A DNA stretch of 64,000 bases from Gracilibacillus salinarum (GTDB lineage: Bacteria > Bacillota > Bacilli > Bacillales > Amphibacillaceae), in contig NZ_CP095071.1 of NCBI RefSeq assembly GCF_022919575.1, positions 1,054,001 through 1,118,000 of the forward strand, read 5' to 3'. Below are positions 35,397 through 44,681 of the stretch, piece by piece. The position numbers and the translations under genes were made by a program. Within the stretch, counting starts at the first letter, position 1. Every line of letters starts with the position of its first letter. The notes under the pieces are model-generated. The model saw nothing but the letters and a program-made list of their open reading frames with translations, searched no databases and was not told where the DNA came from.

Positions 35397-37610
35397 TCAA
35401 TTATTCTGTCGTATATCTTGGCTTGACACAAGGATTTCTCTTTGTTTACTTCCATTTTGTCCAGAAATAATACCGTTATCCTCCATCATGTCAATTAATC
35501 TTGCTGCTCGATTATAACCAATCTTGAAACGACGTTGTAATAAGGAAGCACTTGCACCATTATAATCCATCACGAACTGGATTGCTTCAGTATATAATTC
35601 ATCGGTTTCTTCACTTTCCGTAGAACGTTGAATTAATTGCTCCTGTTCAAATAAATAATTTGGACTAGCCATTTGTTTTACATAATTAGTAATTCTTTCT
35701 ATTTCATCATCTGATACAAAAGCACCTTGAATCCGTTTTGTATCAGATGAGCCACTTTCAACAAACAGCATGTCACCTTTACCTAGTAATTTCTCTGCTC
35801 CACTAGTATCTAAGATCGTTCGTGAATCTACTTGAGATGAAACACTAAACGCAATTCTAGTTGGAATATTTGCTTTGATCAATCCTGTAATAACATCTAC
35901 TGATGGTCTTTGCGTCGCGATTAGTAAGTGAATTCCACACGCTCTAGCTTTTTGAGCAATTCGGCAGATAGCATCTTCAACATCCTGAGGGGATGTCATC
36001 ATTAAATCAGCCAGCTCATCAATGACAATAACCATATACGGAAGATAATCCTCTGGTCGATTTTGCTGTTTCATTTTTTCATTGAAACGGTTAATGTCAC
36101 GTGCTCCTTCTGTTACAAACTTCTCATATCTGTCTTCCATTTCTGCTACTGCCCACTTTAGTGCAGCCGTTGCAGCCTTTACATCTGTTATGACAGGAGA
36201 TACAAGGTGAGGAATGTCGTTATATGGAGTTAATTCCACCATTTTGGGATCAATCAGCAGAAATTTCACTTCCTGATGATTTGCTTTATACAATAAGCTA
36301 ATCAAGATAGTGTTGATACATACACTTTTCCCCGACCCAGTTGCCCCTGCGATCAATCCATGAGGCATTTTCTTCAAATCTGTTACGACAGATTGTCCTT
36401 CAATATCCGCACCAAGGGCAACGGTTAATGGAGACGAATGATCCTGAAATGCATCACTTTCCAGCATTTTTTGTAAAAAGACTGGTTCAGATTGCTCGTT
36501 CGGCACTTCAATACCTATTGTGTTTTTTCCTGGTATCGGCGCTTCCATCCTTATATCCTTTGCTGCTAAATTCAGCTTTATATCATCCGTTAAATTCTTT
36601 ATTTTACTAACCTTGACACCTGGTTCTGGCTGTATTTCAAATCGGGTGACAGACGGACCTTGTGTAGCATCGACAACATTGGCTTTTATATTAAAATAAC
36701 GTAATGTTGTCTGTAATTTCTGCGACTGTTCTTCTACCCAGGATTCATGATTATGCGTTACTTCCTCGACATCATTGAGTAAATGAAATGGCACAGACCT
36801 TCTAATATCACTATGGGACTGTTCCACATGATTAGACGCTTCTTGGACAGGTTGTTCAGGTTGTACTGGCGTTGCAGGTTGTACTGGCTGCTTTTGCCGT
36901 GTCTCTTCCTTTCTTTCCTGTTGATGTTCCGTTTGTCTTTTTTGGTCATGATGCCATTTATCCCGAGGCGTCATCATTACATTTAACGGTCGAACTTTAC
37001 GATCAGATCTTGTTTCATGCCTCTTTTCAATTACTTTTGATAGTTGTACTGATTTAGTATCATTTGGCTGCTCAGTTTCCTTTGGAGACTGTGTTTTATC
37101 CAGAGCACGCTCTTCATGTACTCCTTTATTCACTTCTCCAGCCCCTGTTTCATCAGCAATCTCTTCTGTAATTGCGGTTGGTGTCAGCTCTTCGTTTTCT
37201 GTTCGTTCTTCGTATGGCTCCTCGATATCTTGACTGTTCGCCATTACCGTATTCTTTGGTTCCAGCTTTATTTCATCTTGCGTCACTCGTTCCGCTGTAC
37301 GGTTAATCCGAGGGCGAAATCCATGTATAGGTGAAGGAATTTCCTGTACTTTAAATGGTTCATGCTTAACTTCTGATTGCGTTTCTCTATGATCGTACTG
37401 TTCTTCCCTTCTCTGTTGCTTTTTACTATGTACAGATTGGCGTCTTTTTCTTATTTCCATATTGTTACTTTTCGGATATTGATAAGCCATTTTCGTTTCG
37501 ATTGACTTTCGCTGAACGATAGCATCATCCTGCTGTTTCACTTCTCTTTTTACCTCGGGCTCTTCTTCATCAAATAGATGTTCCCATTTCTTTTTAATAT
37601 TTTTCCACAT
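35397..37610 (-). CDS. sftA: DNA translocase SftA (FtsK/SpoIIIE family)
   Basis: 737 residues, shorter than B. subtilis SftA (~950). There are no membrane helices: residues 1-270 are a low-complexity, Gln/Glu/Arg-rich linker. The FtsK beta domain begins ~290 (SHNESWVEEQ ... VVDATQGPSVTRFEIQPEPGVKVSKI). Motor with Walker A GATGSGKSVC (~430) and Walker B IVIDELADLMM; C-terminal gamma winged helix (SASLLQRRFKIGYNRAARLIDMME). SftA is the soluble paralogue of SpoIIIE that moves chromosome DNA away from the closing septum. The ribosome site is weak (AAGGAAG, ~16 bases before ATG 37610), so the exact start is uncertain. Confidence 0.93.
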   Translation of the reverse strand: MWKNIKKKWEHLFDEEEPEVKREVKQQDDAIVQRKSIETKMAYQYPKSNNMEIRKRRQSVHSKKQQRREEQYDHRETQSEVKHEPFKVQEIPSPIHGFRPRINRTAERVTQDEIKLEPKNTVMANSQDIEEPYEERTENEELTPTAITEEIADETGAGEVNKGVHEERALDKTQSPKETEQPNDTKSVQLSKVIEKRHETRSDRKVRPLNVMMTPRDKWHHDQKRQTEHQQERKEETRQKQPVQPATPVQPEQPVQEASNHVEQSHSDIRRSVPFHLLNDVEEVTHNHESWVEEQSQKLQTTLRYFNIKANVVDATQGPSVTRFEIQPEPGVKVSKIKNLTDDIKLNLAAKDIRMEAPIPGKNTIGIEVPNEQSEPVFLQKMLESDAFQDHSSPLTVALGADIEGQSVVTDLKKMPHGLIAGATGSGKSVCINTILISLLYKANHQEVKFLLIDPKMVELTPYNDIPHLVSPVITDVKAATAALKWAVAEMEDRYEKFVTEGARDINRFNEKMKQQNRPEDYLPYMVIVIDELADLMMTSPQDVEDAICRIAQKARACGIHLLIATQRPSVDVITGLIKANIPTRIAFSVSSQVDSRTILDTSGAEKLLGKGDMLFVESGSSDTKRIQGAFVSDDEIERITNYVKQMASPNYLFEQEQLIQRSTESEETDELYTEAIQFVMDYNGASASLLQRRFKIGYNRAARLIDMMEDNGIISGQNGSKQREILVSSQDIRQNN

Positions 37611-37737
37611 CGTACGTTCACGCTCGCTTCCTTAAAAATGTACGATTTTGCAATCGAGAACCTTCTTCTTATTTTATCATGAAAAGACTGGTTGTAATAG
37701 CTTATTTTTTATCACCAAAAAAGTCATGTAAACGTGT

Positions 37738-37768
37738 AAAGAACCTCTGTCATAAGACAAAGGTTCTA
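37738..37768 (-). terminator. ytpQR terminator
   Basis: AGAACCTCTGTC/GACAAAGGTTCT stem just after the ytpR stop; modest T-run. Confidence 0.75.
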
Positions 37769-38365
37769 AAATTGAAATTCACTGCCAATTTCGTGATCTG
37801 CTGGCAATACATAAATTCCTTTTTCCTGTGGAGCGTTAGGCAGTCCTAATTCTTTCTGTGAACAAATCATCCCCGCTGAATCAACGCCTCTTAGTTTAGT
37901 TGGTTTGATTTCCATTCCACTCGGCATAATTGCTCCGACCTTGGCAACAACCACTTTCTGCCCTTTATCAATATTAGGAGCTCCACAAACAATTTGTAAT
38001 TGTCCTGAACCAACATCAACCTGACATACCTTAAGTTTATCTGCGTTGTCATGTTGTGCAATATCATGGACATACCCAACCACGAATTTAGGAGAAAGGT
38101 CGATATCAAGCTTCTCAGGGACATTGTTTTGTTCAAAAGCCTTCGCAATTTCACTTACCATGTCGTCCGTCAGTTTAATTTTGCCGTTTGTTAAAGATGA
38201 GAAGTAATTGGATGCATGAAAAATATTATAGCCTACTATTTCATTGCTTTGGTCATCGACAATTTGGACGACATCCTGATAAGTCTGATAGCTTACTTTC
38301 TCACTATTTTTTAGCGGAAATAATAAAACATCTCCAACACCTTGCTGATTATAATATACAAACAT
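37766..38365 (-). CDS. ytpR: YtpR-like tRNA-binding domain protein
   Basis: 199 residues. The N-terminal ~85 residues match the small DUF4479-type domain of YtpR; residues ~90-195 form an EMAP-II/OB-fold tRNA-binding domain of the PheT N-terminus type (VGYVHDIAQHDNADKLKVCQVDVG, IVCGAPNID, KLRGVDSAGMICSQKELGLPNA). It probably binds RNA; no enzymatic activity is known to me. It follows ytpQ by 17 bp. Confidence 0.9.
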   Translation of the reverse strand: MFVYYNQQGVGDVLLFPLKNSEKVSYQTYQDVVQIVDDQSNEIVGYNIFHASNYFSSLTNGKIKLTDDMVSEIAKAFEQNNVPEKLDIDLSPKFVVGYVHDIAQHDNADKLKVCQVDVGSGQLQIVCGAPNIDKGQKVVVAKVGAIMPSGMEIKPTKLRGVDSAGMICSQKELGLPNAPQEKGIYVLPADHEIGSEFQF

Positions 38366-38382
38366 TTGCTTGTTCCTCTCTC

Positions 38383-39186
38383 TTAATTTTTTGGTTTGTT
38401 TTTCGCTAGAATGAAAATAGGTTCCAAATGCTTATCCTCATAAACGAACGGTAAAGAAGTGATTGGTACCCGACCTTCTGCAAAAAACTTCATATTCATT
38501 TGCGCCATGATATCATAGCCTGTTTCGTTTTTGATGTCTGCTACAATCAGCACATCCTGATGCGGTACGGCAACTACAACTTCACCTAAGGCATTAGCGG
38601 CCATTTCTTCTAGAAAAACTTCATTTAGAATTCTGCTGGCATCATAACCATCCTGAGAAGCGATGAAATAAAAATCATTCTCTGCTACCGTATCTTTTTT
38701 ATAATCAACAGACAGTGACCGGATATTAAAGAGGGAGATTTCTTTTAGTCTGTCAAGTGTCCATCCCTGCTCCTCCAGCATTTTTTGATCAATCAATTGA
38801 TAGGTAGTGCCTAAGTCTAACGCATAATATACATTTGTTTCAGCGGTATGTTCTGTGTAGACAAGTTTTACACCAGATTTAGTTTTCTTAGGGAATGATG
38901 TTGCACGGATTACTGGATAAATGTGACTTTCCTTTCCTTCTAATTCATGCTCTTCGTTCATCATTTTTAATGATTCACTAACATGAAATTCCAGTTCCTT
39001 CAGTGCAATATCTCCTCTTCGTTCAAATTTTGCAATGACGTTAGGTATATTGATCGAAACACCTTGCTTTGATTCCTTCCATTCTACACGGTAGATATTT
39101 TTATCTCTATTATAAGAAACGTTCCATTCCTCACGTTCAAATAATTCGTCGAGTTTTCTTTTCATTTGTAATGCATTTATTTTCAT
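38383..39186 (-). CDS. ytpQ: YtpQ, DUF1444 family protein
   Basis: 267 residues from ATG 39186, which has AAGGAGG at optimal distance; the ATG at 39195 abuts that site. Matches the conserved Bacillus YtpQ (DUF1444) by length and by segments such as YPVIRATSFPKKT and LNEVFLEEMAANALGEVVVAVPHQDVL. Cytoplasmic, function unknown. First gene of the ytpQR pair, whose order is kept from Bacillus. The upstream 1 kb holds repeats B and A. Confidence 0.88.
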   Translation of the reverse strand: MKINALQMKRKLDELFEREEWNVSYNRDKNIYRVEWKESKQGVSINIPNVIAKFERRGDIALKELEFHVSESLKMMNEEHELEGKESHIYPVIRATSFPKKTKSGVKLVYTEHTAETNVYYALDLGTTYQLIDQKMLEEQGWTLDRLKEISLFNIRSLSVDYKKDTVAENDFYFIASQDGYDASRILNEVFLEEMAANALGEVVVAVPHQDVLIVADIKNETGYDIMAQMNMKFFAEGRVPITSLPFVYEDKHLEPIFILAKNKPKN

Positions 39187-39311
39187 ATCCTTCATCCTCC
39201 TTCTCGGAAGAAAACACTAAAATGTATTGTAACACTTTTTGTCGCAAATGAAAAATAGCATGCTGTGCAGAAGGAATATTTTTTTGATGGGCTTTGTTTT
39301 GTTACTTAGAA

Positions 39312-39472
39312 TAACGCAAGCGCCATTTAGAAACGCATCAACCGGACAGCATCAACAGAGATAATGGAATCACGGTGAGCATACGCACCGATGATCATTT
39401 TCGCCCAAGGGCATAAGTCGCCTAGTTTCCAGGCGCCGAGTGGACATGGCTGTACTGTTAGAAAACGGAACG
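39312..39472. repeat. dispersed repeat B, copy 1
   Basis: ~160 bp unit sharing GCAAGCGCC, GAATCACGGTGAGC, CGATGAT, AAGTCGCCTAG, GGCGC and GTGGACATGG-type blocks, in the same order, with 43335-43495. Its ends pair (GCGCCATTTAGAAAC with GTTTCCAGGCGC), so a transcript would fold on itself. No coding capacity. Confidence 0.75.
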
Positions 39473-39558
39473 ACAACTTAAAATTTTCTTTCTTACCATA
39501 TAAGAAGATCAGGGCATAACTCGTCGGACCTAATTGATGTAAATAATATGCAGCTCCC

Positions 39559-39986
39559 TATAATATGGATTATGTCAACTAGCTGCTTAGTGGTGATTTT
39601 GAAAGGATTCATGTGCTAGGATGTTTGCTCTACAACTTTTGGAATTGCTAGCATATTGATTGCATCCATAAATATCAGATTTTGAATAACATTATGCCTA
39701 GAACCACTGCTTTTTGCTGTTACATAAGTTGTTACACTTCCCTCAAGTGTAGGAAATAGGCGGAGACTCTCGTGGAATCAGCGCGAGCTGAAGATCCACT
39801 TCATTTGTGCCTGTGTCTTCAAGTATCGCTTCGAAGTGGGCTTCCTCGGCACATGGCAGCACAGATGTATTTCAAGTAGTAGCCGTGCCCAAAGGACGCG
39901 GAGCCTATCTCCAGAGCTTTGCTAAGCAGATAAAATATTTCAAAATGACCACTTTGCAATACAGTCCTGACATTATCCATATTATA
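39559..39986. repeat. dispersed repeat A, copy 4 (inverted orientation)
   Basis: ~430 bp copy running opposite to copies 1-3. Its right part (CCGTGCCC ... GGACGCGGAGCCTAT ... GAGCTTTGCTAAGCAG) is the reverse complement of the left arm of copy 1. Ends TATAATATGGATTATGTCAAC and CATTATCCATATTATAAG. The 50 bp outside its left end (CATAACTCGTCGGACCTAAT and on) also matches the sequence outside copy 1 (13614-13656). Confidence 0.85.
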
Positions 39987-40125
39987 AGAACCCATCTTCC
40001 TATTAAGCATGCTTACAGCCATGATTGTGCTTTCTTTGTAAAAAATGCCTTATACTTGGTACATACTAAATTTTCACTTCGTCGTGCTTCATCATTGCTA
40101 AAATTTCACTTCCCACCATATAAAG

Positions 40126-40184
40126 AAAACCGAACAGAACGATATGTCAACGGATGACATTTTTTCGTTCTGTTCGGTTTGTTG
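40126..40184 (-). terminator. terminator of the ytoP-ytpP unit
   Basis: AAACCGAACAGAACGA/TCGTTCTGTTCGGTTT perfect 16 bp stem; the minus strand continues TTCTTTAT. Confidence 0.88.
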
Positions 40185-40232
40185 GACTAGTACGCTATGC
40201 TTAGTTCCAGTCTTTTTCTTTGTTTCATAACA

Positions 40233-40547
40233 TCATGACAGCTCTTGAATAAACTGCTCGATTTGTTCTTGCGTTTTTCTGTCCTTACTGACGAACCGGC
40301 CTAATTCTTCTCCTTGGTCGTAAGCCACAAAGCTTGGTATGCCAAATATATCGTTGGCAACACAAACATCAATAAATTGATCTCTATCCACGTATACGAA
40401 TAGATAGTCGGAGAATTTTTCCTCTACTTCTGGTATGAAAGGTTCAATTACACGACAGTCTGGACACCAATCTGCTGAAAATAAAAAAATAACTTTTTCT
40501 TCGCCCTTTAATTGATGATATTCTTGTTCTGTCTTTAATGTTCTCAT
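40233..40547 (-). CDS. ytpP: thioredoxin-like protein YtpP
   Basis: 104-residue thioredoxin fold with redox motif WCPDC (Cys29/Cys32 region) and cis-Pro loop GIPSF near residue 71. The CPDC dipeptide differs from the CGPC of housekeeping thioredoxin, so its partner set probably differs; cytoplasmic, no signal peptide. It follows the preceding gene by 5 bp and ends the unit. Confidence 0.9.
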   Translation of the reverse strand: MRTLKTEQEYHQLKGEEKVIFLFSADWCPDCRVIEPFIPEVEEKFSDYLFVYVDRDQFIDVCVANDIFGIPSFVAYDQGEELGRFVSKDRKTQEQIEQFIQELS

Positions 40548-40552
40548 TATTT

Positions 40553-41086
40553 TTATGATGCTCCCATCTCTTCTACATATGCAAGTGAATTAGCCATATT
40601 CATCATGGATTTCACATCTTCTGTTAATTCTTGTTTGGAGCTGATGGTAGTCACTTTCACTCCACCGACACCAAGTTGCACCTCAAATTGATCATCACGT
40701 TCTGCAATATTAATATAACCAAATCGGTCCTGATCTTCAAATGAAACAAGCTTATCATGATCTTCCATTTCCATTGCTGCTTCATAATTTAATTTGCTCG
40801 TATCCGATTCCAATTTATTATAAAATAAAATGTACGTTTGATTATCTTTTGTTAATATCACATTATTCTGTGATTGTTCTTCCACTTCAAATCCTTCTGG
40901 TACAAATAAAGAGAAATGATCTAACTCTTCATTAGGGTCTTTTATTTCTTGTTCAAATTGATTCTCTGCTACATCCGTTGCTTCTGTTAAGACTTCTTCT
41001 GTTGGTTCAATGGACCATATACTCATAGCTATGACGAAAATGAGCAATATCGAAACAGTCAGAAATCCAAATTTCTCCATTCTCAT
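40553..41086 (-). CDS. membrane-anchored hypothetical protein
   Basis: 177 residues. One N-terminal helix (FGFLTVSILLIFVIAMSIWSI, ~6-26), then an acidic linker and a compact extracellular domain (~55-170) with repeated beta-type segments (FSLFVPEGFEVEEQ, NVILTKDNQTYILFYN). No lipobox. GGAGGATTTATT precedes the start region. It stands between the DUF84 gene and ytpP, where I know of no B. subtilis counterpart, so it is a lineage-specific addition. Function unknown. Confidence 0.7.
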   Translation of the reverse strand: MRMEKFGFLTVSILLIFVIAMSIWSIEPTEEVLTEATDVAENQFEQEIKDPNEELDHFSLFVPEGFEVEEQSQNNVILTKDNQTYILFYNKLESDTSKLNYEAAMEMEDHDKLVSFEDQDRFGYINIAERDDQFEVQLGVGGVKVTTISSKQELTEDVKSMMNMANSLAYVEEMGAS

Positions 41087-41173
41087 AATAAATCCTCCTG
41101 AAATTTAGTCCTATTTACCCCCTTTACTATCATACTATGTTTTGAAAATTTCACAAGAGAAAAATTATGCCAT

Positions 41174-41686
41174 TTATTCAGACTTTGCATAATAGGCTAA
41201 TTGGCCAGCTAACAACTTTACAACGTGGATAAACATTTCCTTTCTGGATACCCACTCATTGGTAAAAATGCCAATAGCACCTTGATGATGTCTGATATCT
41301 TTCAGCTTCGTCCATTCTTTCATGACATCTCCAAGTTCTCGTCCGTTCATGACAAGCTCCGCAATAGAATCTGGGAGCGGTATTCTTGCACCACTAGCTA
41401 CAAATAATTGATGATCAGGTGTGACAAGTGCTCCCCAATTACAAAGGTGCAATTGGTCGCCAATCAGCATTACGCCGCCCTCCAGACCAATCCCATAACC
41501 ATCTTCGATTTGCATCCTGCTTGCCTTTGCACGATTGATAGCTCCAGCAAGTGTTTCTTCATCCGTTCTGGGCTGGGAGTCCACCTTGGAATCTACGTCC
41601 GCTCCGATTACTTCTGCTTCTGAAAAAACATCTTTAACGGCATTCATTTTAGCTTGATTATATGTTCCAATTATGATCTTCATCAT
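41174..41686 (-). CDS. DUF84 family (inosine/xanthosine triphosphatase-like) protein
   Basis: 170 residues of the YjjX/ITPase-like fold. N-terminal KIIIGTYNQAKMNAVKDVF is the nucleotide-binding loop; central GYGIGLEGGVMLIGD and C-terminal HHQGAIGIFTNEWVSRKEMF are family blocks. Relatives hydrolyse non-canonical ITP/XTP, protecting nucleic acids. It begins 2 bp after ytoP (translationally coupled). Two adjacent ATG codons (41686 and 41683) are possible starts. Confidence 0.85.
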   Translation of the reverse strand: MMKIIIGTYNQAKMNAVKDVFSEAEVIGADVDSKVDSQPRTDEETLAGAINRAKASRMQIEDGYGIGLEGGVMLIGDQLHLCNWGALVTPDHQLFVASGARIPLPDSIAELVMNGRELGDVMKEWTKLKDIRHHQGAIGIFTNEWVSRKEMFIHVVKLLAGQLAYYAKSE

Positions 41687-41688
41687 TC

Positions 41689-42756
41689 TTACCCCTGTTT
41701 GATTGAATCAACAGTGGCTTGATCTGTTGTTTTAATTAACTTCACGAGCAGTTCTTTCGCAGCCTGATAATCATCGACATGTATGATCGATGCGTGTGTA
41801 TGGATATAGCGGGAACAAATGCCGACTACGGCCGATGGTACACCGTAATTAGATAAATGAACACTACCTGCATCTGTACCACCTTGTGAAATAAAATACT
41901 GGTACGGAATTTTATTTGATTCTGCTGTATCTAATACAAAATCTCGTATACCGTGATGAGTAATCATTGAACGGTCAAAGATACGAAGCAGTGCTCCTTT
42001 TCCTAATTGACCAAATTCTTTTTCATCGCCAGACATGTCATTCGCTGGTGAGGCATCCAATGCATAAAAAATATCAGGCTGAATCATATTAGCGGCTACC
42101 TTGGCACCACGCAACCCTACTTCTTCTTGAACAGTAGCACCACTATATAAATCATTAGGCACGGTTTGTCCCTGTAATTCTTGTAATAATTCAATAGCTA
42201 AACCACAACCATAACGATTATCCCATGCTTTGGCCAAAATCTTCTTCTCATTTGCCATCGGAGTAAATGCAGAAACCGGAATAATTGATTGGCCTGGTTT
42301 GATACCCATTCTAATAGCATCTTCTTTGTCGTCAGCGCCTATATCGATCAACATATTCTCTTGCTTCATCGGCTTTGATCGTTCTGCAGCCGTTAAATTA
42401 TGTGGTGGTATCGATCCAACTACTCCGATGACTGCTTTTTCTTCCGTATGTATTTCCACTCGTTGTGATAACAACACCTGAGACCACCAGCCTCCTAAAG
42501 GCTGAAAACGGATCATGCCATTCGCGGTAATTTGTGTCACCATAAATGCTACTTCATCCATATGACCAGCTACTAACACTTTTGGTCCATTTCCTTTCTT
42601 ATGACCAAAAACACCACCTAGACGGTCTTGTACCAGTTCATCGGCATATTTCGTTAATTCTTGTTTCATGAATGCTCGGACCTGATGTTCATTACCAGGA
42701 GCGCCTGGTAATTCTGTTAATGTTCGAAATAATTGTAATGTTTCCTTATTCATCAT
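41689..42756 (-). CDS. ytoP: M42 family metallopeptidase (glutamyl aminopeptidase-like)
   Basis: 355 residues. Co-catalytic two-metal centre as in M42 enzymes: [11 protein letters not shown] (His/Asp), [28 protein letters not shown] (catalytic Glu pair), [10 protein letters not shown] and a final His in YIHTHASI. Cytoplasmic tetrahedral aminopeptidase of the YtoP group that trims peptides. AAAGGGTGACG precedes ATG 42756. First gene of a four-gene unit (ytoP, DUF84, hypothetical, ytpP). Confidence 0.93.
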   Translation of the reverse strand: MMNKETLQLFRTLTELPGAPGNEHQVRAFMKQELTKYADELVQDRLGGVFGHKKGNGPKVLVAGHMDEVAFMVTQITANGMIRFQPLGGWWSQVLLSQRVEIHTEEKAVIGVVGSIPPHNLTAAERSKPMKQENMLIDIGADDKEDAIRMGIKPGQSIIPVSAFTPMANEKKILAKAWDNRYGCGLAIELLQELQGQTVPNDLYSGATVQEEVGLRGAKVAANMIQPDIFYALDASPANDMSGDEKEFGQLGKGALLRIFDRSMITHHGIRDFVLDTAESNKIPYQYFISQGGTDAGSVHLSNYGVPSAVVGICSRYIHTHASIIHVDDYQAAKELLVKLIKTTDQATVDSIKQG

Positions 42757-42923
42757 ACGTCACCCTTTCTACTAATCACTATACCATGATTCATCTTTAA
42801 TCGAAAAGCAAATACACTAAGTAATTAGAATGAGGTTTGGCATATTACTTGCATTTTCGAACATATTATTCTTATGATGAATATACATAATTTTTCATTT
42901 TATAAATGGATGGAGTGAAAAAA

Positions 42924-43238
42924 ATGAATAGAAAAAACATATTTATAGTGGTTTTTGCTTTTATTGTTGGTTACATACTGGGAAAACAATTAGACCAAAA
43001 ACAGCGGTTGAAACCAGAGAATGTCTTAAAGATGGTGAAGGCAATTTATCAGAGACAATTTGAAGTCAGTGGATCATGGATCTATATGAAACCTGAATTG
43101 CATCAAAAAAATAATATCCAATATGATGTCTACCATGGTGGTATAACCAAGCAAATAGACGGCAAAGACGTACCATATGAATTTTTTGTAGATGCCTATA
43201 CAGGTACATTGATCGAGATCTTTCCCCAACATGGGTAA
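42924..43238 (+). CDS. ytzB: PepSY-domain protein YtzB
   Basis: 104 residues from ATG 42924 (GGAGTG 7 bases upstream; the ATG at 42906 lies ahead of that site). N-terminal membrane anchor (IFIVVFAFIVGYILG), then a PepSY domain (YDVYHGGITKQIDGKDVPYEFFVDAYTGTLIEI). PepSY proteins sit outside the membrane and are thought to restrain proteases or act as small regulatory domains. Single gene, divergent from ytoP, followed by a hairpin. Confidence 0.85.
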   Translation: MNRKNIFIVVFAFIVGYILGKQLDQKQRLKPENVLKMVKAIYQRQFEVSGSWIYMKPELHQKNNIQYDVYHGGITKQIDGKDVPYEFFVDAYTGTLIEIFPQHG

Positions 43239-43277
43239 ACTTACTTATGTAATTAAAGTAGTCAATATTTCATTCTT

Positions 43278-43322
43278 AGCGGAAAACAGCGACGCCAAAG
43301 TGACGCCTTTCCGCTATTTTAT
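43278..43322 (+). terminator. ytzB terminator
   Basis: TAGCGGAAA ... TTTCCGCTA outer stem with an inner GCGACGCC/GTGACGC pairing, then TTTTATT. Confidence 0.75.
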
Positions 43323-43334
43323 TATCGAGAGCAA

Positions 43335-43495
43335 AGGCGCAAGCGCCCGTTTAGAGACGTAGCGAGTGGAGCGAATCAACTGAGATAAAGGAATCACGGT
43401 GAGCTTGCGAATCGATGATGATTTATCGTAGGGCGATTTCGCGAAGTCGCCTAGTCTCTGGGCGCTGGAGCCGGACGTGGCCGTTTCTGTCAGCG
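43335..43495. repeat. dispersed repeat B, copy 2
   Basis: Better preserved ~160 bp copy of the unit at 39312. The ends pair as AGCGCCC...AGAGAC with GTCTCTGGGCGCT, and an inner hairpin AGGGCGA/TCGCCT closes over TTTCGCGAAG. The arm changes relative to copy 1 (AGAGAC for AGAAAC, GTCTCT for GTTTCC) largely keep the pairing. Confidence 0.78.
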
Positions 43496-43590
43496 AACAT
43501 CATATAGCCCAAAATTTATACTTTCTTGACTTATAAAAAAAGCGGAAATACAGTTGTTTCACACCTCACTGCATTTCAGCCTTCTACTAT

Positions 43591-44232
43591 TTATTTTGGG
43601 AATGACACGCAACAGCGATATATTGGCTGTCCTTTTGCCGAGAATTTCTCCTCGTATTCCGTCATCACATTCATCGGGTCCTCCAATTGATGCAAGTCAA
43701 AAGTTACTTCCTCCAATGTACAGCCAAATTGGGATAAACTAACTAGTGAATATTCAAAAAGACCACGGTTATCTGTTTTCATCACCAATTGTCCGCCCGG
43801 TTTTAAAATTTGCTGATATTGTGACAAAAAGGTATGAAAGGTTAACCTTCTTTTTTCATGACGATTTTTTGGCCATGGATCAGAGAAATTCAAGTATAGT
43901 TGATCCACTTCATTTTCAGCAAATATTTCCGTCAATTTCTCTGCATTATCATTGATAAACGTTACATTGGAACGCTCTGTATTTTTCACCTTTTCCACAG
44001 CAGAAACGATAATACTTTTCACTAATTCCATACCTACAAAATGTACAGAAGGATGATTGGCGGCCATGCCATCGATAAAACTTCCCTTACCTGTTCCGAT
44101 TTCAAGATGGATCGGTCTGCCCTGGCTTATTTCTTGTTTCCAATTCCCCTTGCATGCTGCTGGGTTTAATTCGATTATTTCTGTGTTATCCTTTAAAAAA
44201 TCATCTGCCCATGGTTTATGTCTCGCTCTCAT
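43591..44232 (-). CDS. trmB: tRNA (guanine-N7-)-methyltransferase
   Basis: 213 residues. Rossmann methyltransferase: SAM loop LEIGTGKGSFIDGMA (~41-55), FVGMELVKSIIV, and the TrmB signature LNFSDPWPKNRHEKRRLTF (~112-130) followed by GGQLVMKTDN. It methylates G46 of tRNA. AAAGGAGCGG precedes the ATG. Neighbourhood ytzB-trmB-ytzH-ytmP is the Bacillus order. Confidence 0.96.
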   Translation of the reverse strand: MRARHKPWADDFLKDNTEIIELNPAACKGNWKQEISQGRPIHLEIGTGKGSFIDGMAANHPSVHFVGMELVKSIIVSAVEKVKNTERSNVTFINDNAEKLTEIFAENEVDQLYLNFSDPWPKNRHEKRRLTFHTFLSQYQQILKPGGQLVMKTDNRGLFEYSLVSLSQFGCTLEEVTFDLHQLEDPMNVMTEYEEKFSAKGQPIYRCCVSFPK

Positions 44233-44396
44233 GTTTCCGCTCCTTTTAAGAAGTGTCTAATTTAGTTTGTCTATCGTTATTTGTGGTCATACATGAAATT
44301 GGCTTTTGCCAGTTTATAAGCAAAAGCCAAGTTAATTGTTCATCGTATAAAATTAACCCATCTCGTTATACTAACGGTAAAGGTGGGGTTGATAAT

Positions 44397-44681
44397 ATGT
44401 CGTTAACTATCAATAATCAATTAGATTTATTACATGATATTTTAAGCCTTCATGCGGAAGAATGCTGTGGCAGTACTTCCGAATGTGAACAAATATCGAG
44501 AATAATTAACTCTCTTCAACAGAATCCATCGCTTCCCAAAAATGATTTGAGTCAAATATTAGACGGTATTAATCAATATGGCTCACAGGGAGCAAATTCA
44601 GCTAACTTAGATGATCATATAACAAGCTACCAGTCCGATATTAAACAATGGTTACAGGTAATTAAAGATTCCAATTATTAA
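44397..44681 (+). CDS. ytzH: YtzH-like protein
   Basis: 94 residues from ATG 44397 (GGTGGGG upstream; a longer frame back to 44253 has no start signal). Acidic, helical, no membrane segment; contains ECCGSTSECEQISRII typical of the YtzH family. Function unknown. Its last 20 bases overlap the 3' end of ytmP on the other strand. Confidence 0.85.
   Translation: MSLTINNQLDLLHDILSLHAEECCGSTSECEQISRIINSLQQNPSLPKNDLSQILDGINQYGSQGANSANLDDHITSYQSDIKQWLQVIKDSNY

Noticed and set aside
13657..40000. Repeated sequences as a CRISPR array
   Set aside because: Copies are kilobases apart, long and variable, with inverted ends; no short direct repeats with regular spacers.
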